A stretch of DNA of 64,000 nucleotides, taken from positions 1,550,001 through 1,614,000 of the forward strand of contig OW818662.1 in the NCBI GenBank assembly GCA_942492915.1, given 5' to 3'. Under the pieces are notes generated by a model. It had not been told where the DNA came from, did no database searches, and saw nothing but the letters and a program-made list of their open reading frames with translations. Origin of the DNA: Turneriella sp942492915. GTDB lineage: Bacteria > Spirochaetota > Leptospiria > Turneriellales > Turneriellaceae. This document shows positions 61,503-64,000 of this stretch, in pieces (the stretch's first letter is position 1; every line of letters begins with the position of its first letter). A program made the position numbers and the translations under genes.

Positions 61503-62377
61503 TTTTCGAGAATCGTGACTTTTTTCATCACGACACTGGTTTTGGGTCTGTCTTGCTGGTCGCGTTCAACCTGCGTGATTTTTTCAGCGATATCGAGGCC
61601 TGATAGTACTCGTCCAAAAACAGTATGTTTGCCATCGAGGTAAACATTGTCGGCGACGCTGACGAAGAACTGGCTGCCATTCGTGTTCGGGCCGGCGTTG
61701 GCCATGGAGAGTGAACCTTTGGTATTCGATTCAGATTCGAGGCCCGGTGTGTACGTGATGCCGCGCGCGACAAAAAGCTCTTCCATCGTTTTGTCTTTCC
61801 ATCTGGCCTGCTCGGCCTGAAACATTGCTTCGGCCTCTTTCTGCTTTGCGGTCAGGTCTTGCTGGCTCTTGATGTTAAGCTTCTTGAAAACTTCGGTACG
61901 TGCGACCTGCCCAACTTCTTGCATCGCCATTGGTGAAGAAGAAACTTTGACTTTGTCCAGGCCCAGCGCTTTGGCATTGATCTCGTCGGCAAACTGGTAG
62001 CCTGGGCCACCGGTTCCGTTACCCTTGATGTCGCCACCCTGAATCATAAAATTTGGAATCACCCGGTGAAAGATGAGCCCGTCGAAATAAGGGCGTTTGG
62101 CTGGTTTGCCGTCGGTATCTGTGAATTCTTTTTCGCCCCGCGCCAGCGTCACAAAATTTTCTACCGTTTTTGGCGCCGCGTGGCGGTACAGTTCTACCGT
62201 GATGGTCCCCATGCTCGTTTCAATAACAGCGAGGGGATTCGTCTCTTTGCGCATCTTATCTTTCACGTTTTGCATAGCTTCTGCCTTGTTTTTCGGTGTT
62301 TTGCTGCAGGCCTGAGTCATCGAAATCACCCCGGCAAGCAGCACGGCCCGGGCCAGCACGTTCAGCACGTGGTGCAT
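61499..62377 (-). CDS. Cyclophilin-type peptidyl-prolyl isomerase lipoprotein
   Basis: A 292-residue lipoprotein. The signal peptide ends in MTQAC (Cys24), so it is probably anchored to a membrane face. The mature part is a cyclophilin: FHRVIPNFMIQGGD (catalytic Arg region), later GSLSMANAGPNTNGSQFF and the closing HTVFGRVLSGLDI. Between these is an insertion of roughly 70 residues (about 145-215) with a helical, Gln/Lys/Glu-rich composition not found in the minimal fold. It speeds proline isomerisation in exported proteins. Confidence 0.9.
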   Translation of the reverse strand: MHHVLNVLARAVLLAGVISMTQACSKTPKNKAEAMQNVKDKMRKETNPLAVIETSMGTITVELYRHAAPKTVENFVTLARGEKEFTDTDGKPAKRPYFDGLIFHRVIPNFMIQGGDIKGNGTGGPGYQFADEINAKALGLDKVKVSSSPMAMQEVGQVARTEVFKKLNIKSQQDLTAKQKEAEAMFQAEQARWKDKTMEELFVARGITYTPGLESESNTKGSLSMANAGPNTNGSQFFVSVADNVYLDGKHTVFGRVLSGLDIAEKITQVERDQQDRPKTSVVMKKVTILEN

Positions 62378-62378
62378 A

Positions 62379-63128
62379 TCAGTAAGGGCTCACGAGTTCT
62401 GCGCTCGCGTATTCGCGGTTCATGCGCGCGATGTGAGAGATTGAAATTTCTTTAGGGCATTCGGCTTCGCAGGCGCCCGTATTCGTGCAGTTGCCAAAAC
62501 CTTCTGCGTCCATCGCAGCGACCATCTTGCGCACACGTTCAGCGCGTTCTTGTTTGCCCTGGGGCAGCAGCGCCAGATGCGAAACTTTTGCGGCGACGAA
62601 AAGCATTGCAGATGCATTTTTGCACGCAGCGACGCAGGCACCGCAGCCGATGCATGCCGCTGCGAGAAACGCTTCGTCGGCGATCGGTTTGGGTATCGGG
62701 GTGAGGTTCGCTTCAGGTGCGCTGCCCGTGTTTACGGTGACATATCCCCCTGCTTGTTGAATACGGTCAAAAGCGGATCGATCAACCACAAGGTCTTTGA
62801 GGACGGGAAATGCTTTGGCGCGCCATGGTTCGACCGTAAGAGCGTCGCCGTCTTTGAACTTGCGCATGTGCAACTGGCAGGTGGCCGTGCCGCGTTCGGG
62901 CCCGTGTGGCTTGCCGTCGATCACGACGCCGCATGAGCCGCAAATGCCTTCGCGGCAGTCGTGGCTGAATGCCACCGGCTCTTCGCCTTTATGCGTCAGG
63001 TCTTCGTTGAGCACGTCGAGCATTTCGAGAAACGACATATGCTCGTTGACGTTATCGAGCTGGTAGTTGTGAAACTTGCCCTTGTCGTCTTTGTTCTTCT
63101 GGCGCCAGACTTTGAGTTTGATCTTCAT
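62379..63128 (-). CDS. sdhB: Succinate dehydrogenase/fumarate reductase iron-sulfur subunit
   Basis: A 249-residue electron-transfer subunit. The [2Fe-2S] ligands are in CREGICGSCG...C (about 58-85), and the [4Fe-4S]/[3Fe-4S] ligands are in CIGCGACVAAC (about 159-169) and CTNTGACEAECP (about 214-225), all intact. It resembles the type B SdhB of Bacteroidetes and some spirochaetes. The flavoprotein and membrane subunits are not adjacent: upstream is a divergent nnrE gene, so sdhB is the first gene of an operon with ppi, argC and sixA. Confidence 0.95.
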   Translation of the reverse strand: MKIKLKVWRQKNKDDKGKFHNYQLDNVNEHMSFLEMLDVLNEDLTHKGEEPVAFSHDCREGICGSCGVVIDGKPHGPERGTATCQLHMRKFKDGDALTVEPWRAKAFPVLKDLVVDRSAFDRIQQAGGYVTVNTGSAPEANLTPIPKPIADEAFLAAACIGCGACVAACKNASAMLFVAAKVSHLALLPQGKQERAERVRKMVAAMDAEGFGNCTNTGACEAECPKEISISHIARMNREYASAELVSPY

Positions 63129-63256
63129 CTGTACTCAGAATTGTTTTTGGCATTACGGCATAAAGCGAAAAACGACCGCGCGCTACCCTTACGTACCTGG
63201 GGAAAAATCCGCAATTACTTTCACTTTTGAGGCAGAAAGCCAACCCGGCTCAGAAT

Positions 63257-64000
63257 ATGCTGCCTGAGGCGAAGGGATGCGAAAACACAGGGTTAGCTGA
63301 GCTGGGGCAGTTCGTGCTCAGTCGGGCGCAGATGCGCGCCTACGACGCAAGGGCGATCAGTGATTTCAAATTGCCCGGCATTTTACTTATGGAGAATGCC
63401 GGGCGAAGCGCCGCCGAGCTGGCAGGGCGCCTGCTCTCAGGTACGGGCAAAGTCCGGTTAAAGGCCGTCGTCGTCTGCGGTACGGGTAATAACGGCGGCG
63501 ATGGTTTCGTGCTGGCGCGCCACCTGAATTCCTTTGGTGTGCGCGAATTACAGGTCGAAGTTTTTGTGGCTGGTGAAAGTGATAAGATCGCCGGTGACGC
63601 AAAAGTTCACTTCGAGGCGCTGCTCGCCACCGGCCAACCGGTTTCATTTTTACGCGATTCTAACCTGCCAGAATTCACTGAAGCAGTGCGCCAGGCAAAT
63701 CTCGTCGTCGATGCGGTATTTGGTACCGGCCTCAGCCGGCCTGTCGACGCGGCGACGCAGCAGATCATTGCCGCAATGAACAGGTCGCCGGGCTTTCGAT
63801 TGGCGCTCGATCTGCCGAGCGGCCTTGACGCCGACACGGGCGAAATTCTCGGCGCAGCGGTCAAAGCGACACACACCATCTCTTTTGCCCACGCAAAACC
63901 GGGATTACTCACCCCGCGGGGCAGCGAAGTGTGCGGATTGATCTCCGTGGCAAAAATTGGCTTCGCAGATGCAAAACTTCTTGCCGAAACTTCTTTTGCA
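63257..64000 (+). CDS. nnrE: NAD(P)HX epimerase (YjeF N-terminal), 3' end beyond the window
   Basis: 248 residues seen, running off the right edge. The YjeF-N fold shows GILLMENAGRSAAEL (about 44-58), CGTGNNGGDGFVLARHL (K+-site GTGNNGGDG; about 76-92), DAVFGTGLSRP and LDLPSGLDADTG. It repairs damaged NAD(P)H hydrates by epimerisation; many bacterial versions are fused to the NnrD dehydratase, which would lie beyond the window. ATG 63257 is the only sensible start. It is divergent from sdhB by 128 bp. Confidence 0.93.
   Translation, partial: MLPEAKGCENTGLAELGQFVLSRAQMRAYDARAISDFKLPGILLMENAGRSAAELAGRLLSGTGKVRLKAVVVCGTGNNGGDGFVLARHLNSFGVRELQVEVFVAGESDKIAGDAKVHFEALLATGQPVSFLRDSNLPEFTEAVRQANLVVDAVFGTGLSRPVDAATQQIIAAMNRSPGFRLALDLPSGLDADTGEILGAAVKATHTISFAHAKPGLLTPRGSEVCGLISVAKIGFADAKLLAETSFA

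Noticed and set aside
1..64000. Prophage, insertion sequence or integrative element
   Set aside because: No transposase, integrase, capsid or other phage-type genes were recognised, and gene content is housekeeping and signalling throughout.

Overview
The window is a dense, mid-GC bacterial chromosome segment with genes on both strands. There is no prophage, insertion sequence, CRISPR array or rRNA. Several things point to a spirochaete of the Leptospiraceae: short-spaced lipoboxes, a SemiSWEET half-transporter, a partner-switching regulatory cluster, a class III cyclase/receiver relic, and long PAS-rich signalling proteins. A Turneriella/Leptonema-like genus would fit better than Leptospira because Leptospira genomes are more AT-rich. 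This assignment is inference from gene content, not from a marker phylogeny.

Layout. 1-4735: a partial gene end, then a minus-strand run of SemiSWEET, a Tat-exported flavoprotein, nadE and a secreted ankyrin protein. 4862-11091: an MFS transporter, two tandem paralogous beta-helix lipoproteins and an unknown cytosolic protein. 11146-16310: tyrS and a glycosyltransferase (minus), then an AAA-type NTPase, xseB, kdsD and a degenerate GHKL-like protein (plus). 16312-24385: argH, an iron-dependent alcohol dehydrogenase with an SCP2-like tail, a DHA-type MFS exporter and a divergent RND pump. 24378-30196: a minus-strand regulatory run holding a STAS protein, an anti-sigma-type kinase and a large membrane PP2C phosphatase, with unknown genes at each end. 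30294-33804: pyk and a cobalamin adenosyltransferase, facing a double hemerythrin and a PilZ gene. 33892-39096: a 1,576-residue PAS/GAF/GGDEF/EAL protein and a receiver-cyclase remnant. 39081-42943: two DEDD exonucleases, endonuclease I, two tRNAs (Glu, Lys), an outer-membrane barrel candidate and an SRPBCC protein. 43027-49062: secA, msrA, a PuuD-like membrane protein, a ferritin-like hydrolase and an M24 peptidase. 49217-58477: a tight plus-strand run of transporter-Psd fusion, proC, thiL, trmL, mfd and a histidine kinase. 58479-64000: an SDR epimerase, an RDD protein, sixA-argC-ppi-sdhB (minus) and the start of nnrE.

How genes may work together. The STAS, anti-sigma-type and PP2C proteins form a complete partner-switching module with a membrane sensor. 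PilZ, hemerythrin and GGDEF/EAL genes sit together and suggest c-di-GMP signalling linked to oxygen or redox state. sixA, argC, the lipoprotein cyclophilin and sdhB are a compact operon of functionally unrelated genes.

Most unusual items: an alanine-symporter-like domain fused to phosphatidylserine decarboxylase; an iron alcohol dehydrogenase fused to an SCP2-like domain; a receiver-cyclase chimera that looks like a deletion product; and palindromic repeats that have duplicated or displaced translation starts in the PP2C gene cluster (58-bp and 59-bp tandem units).
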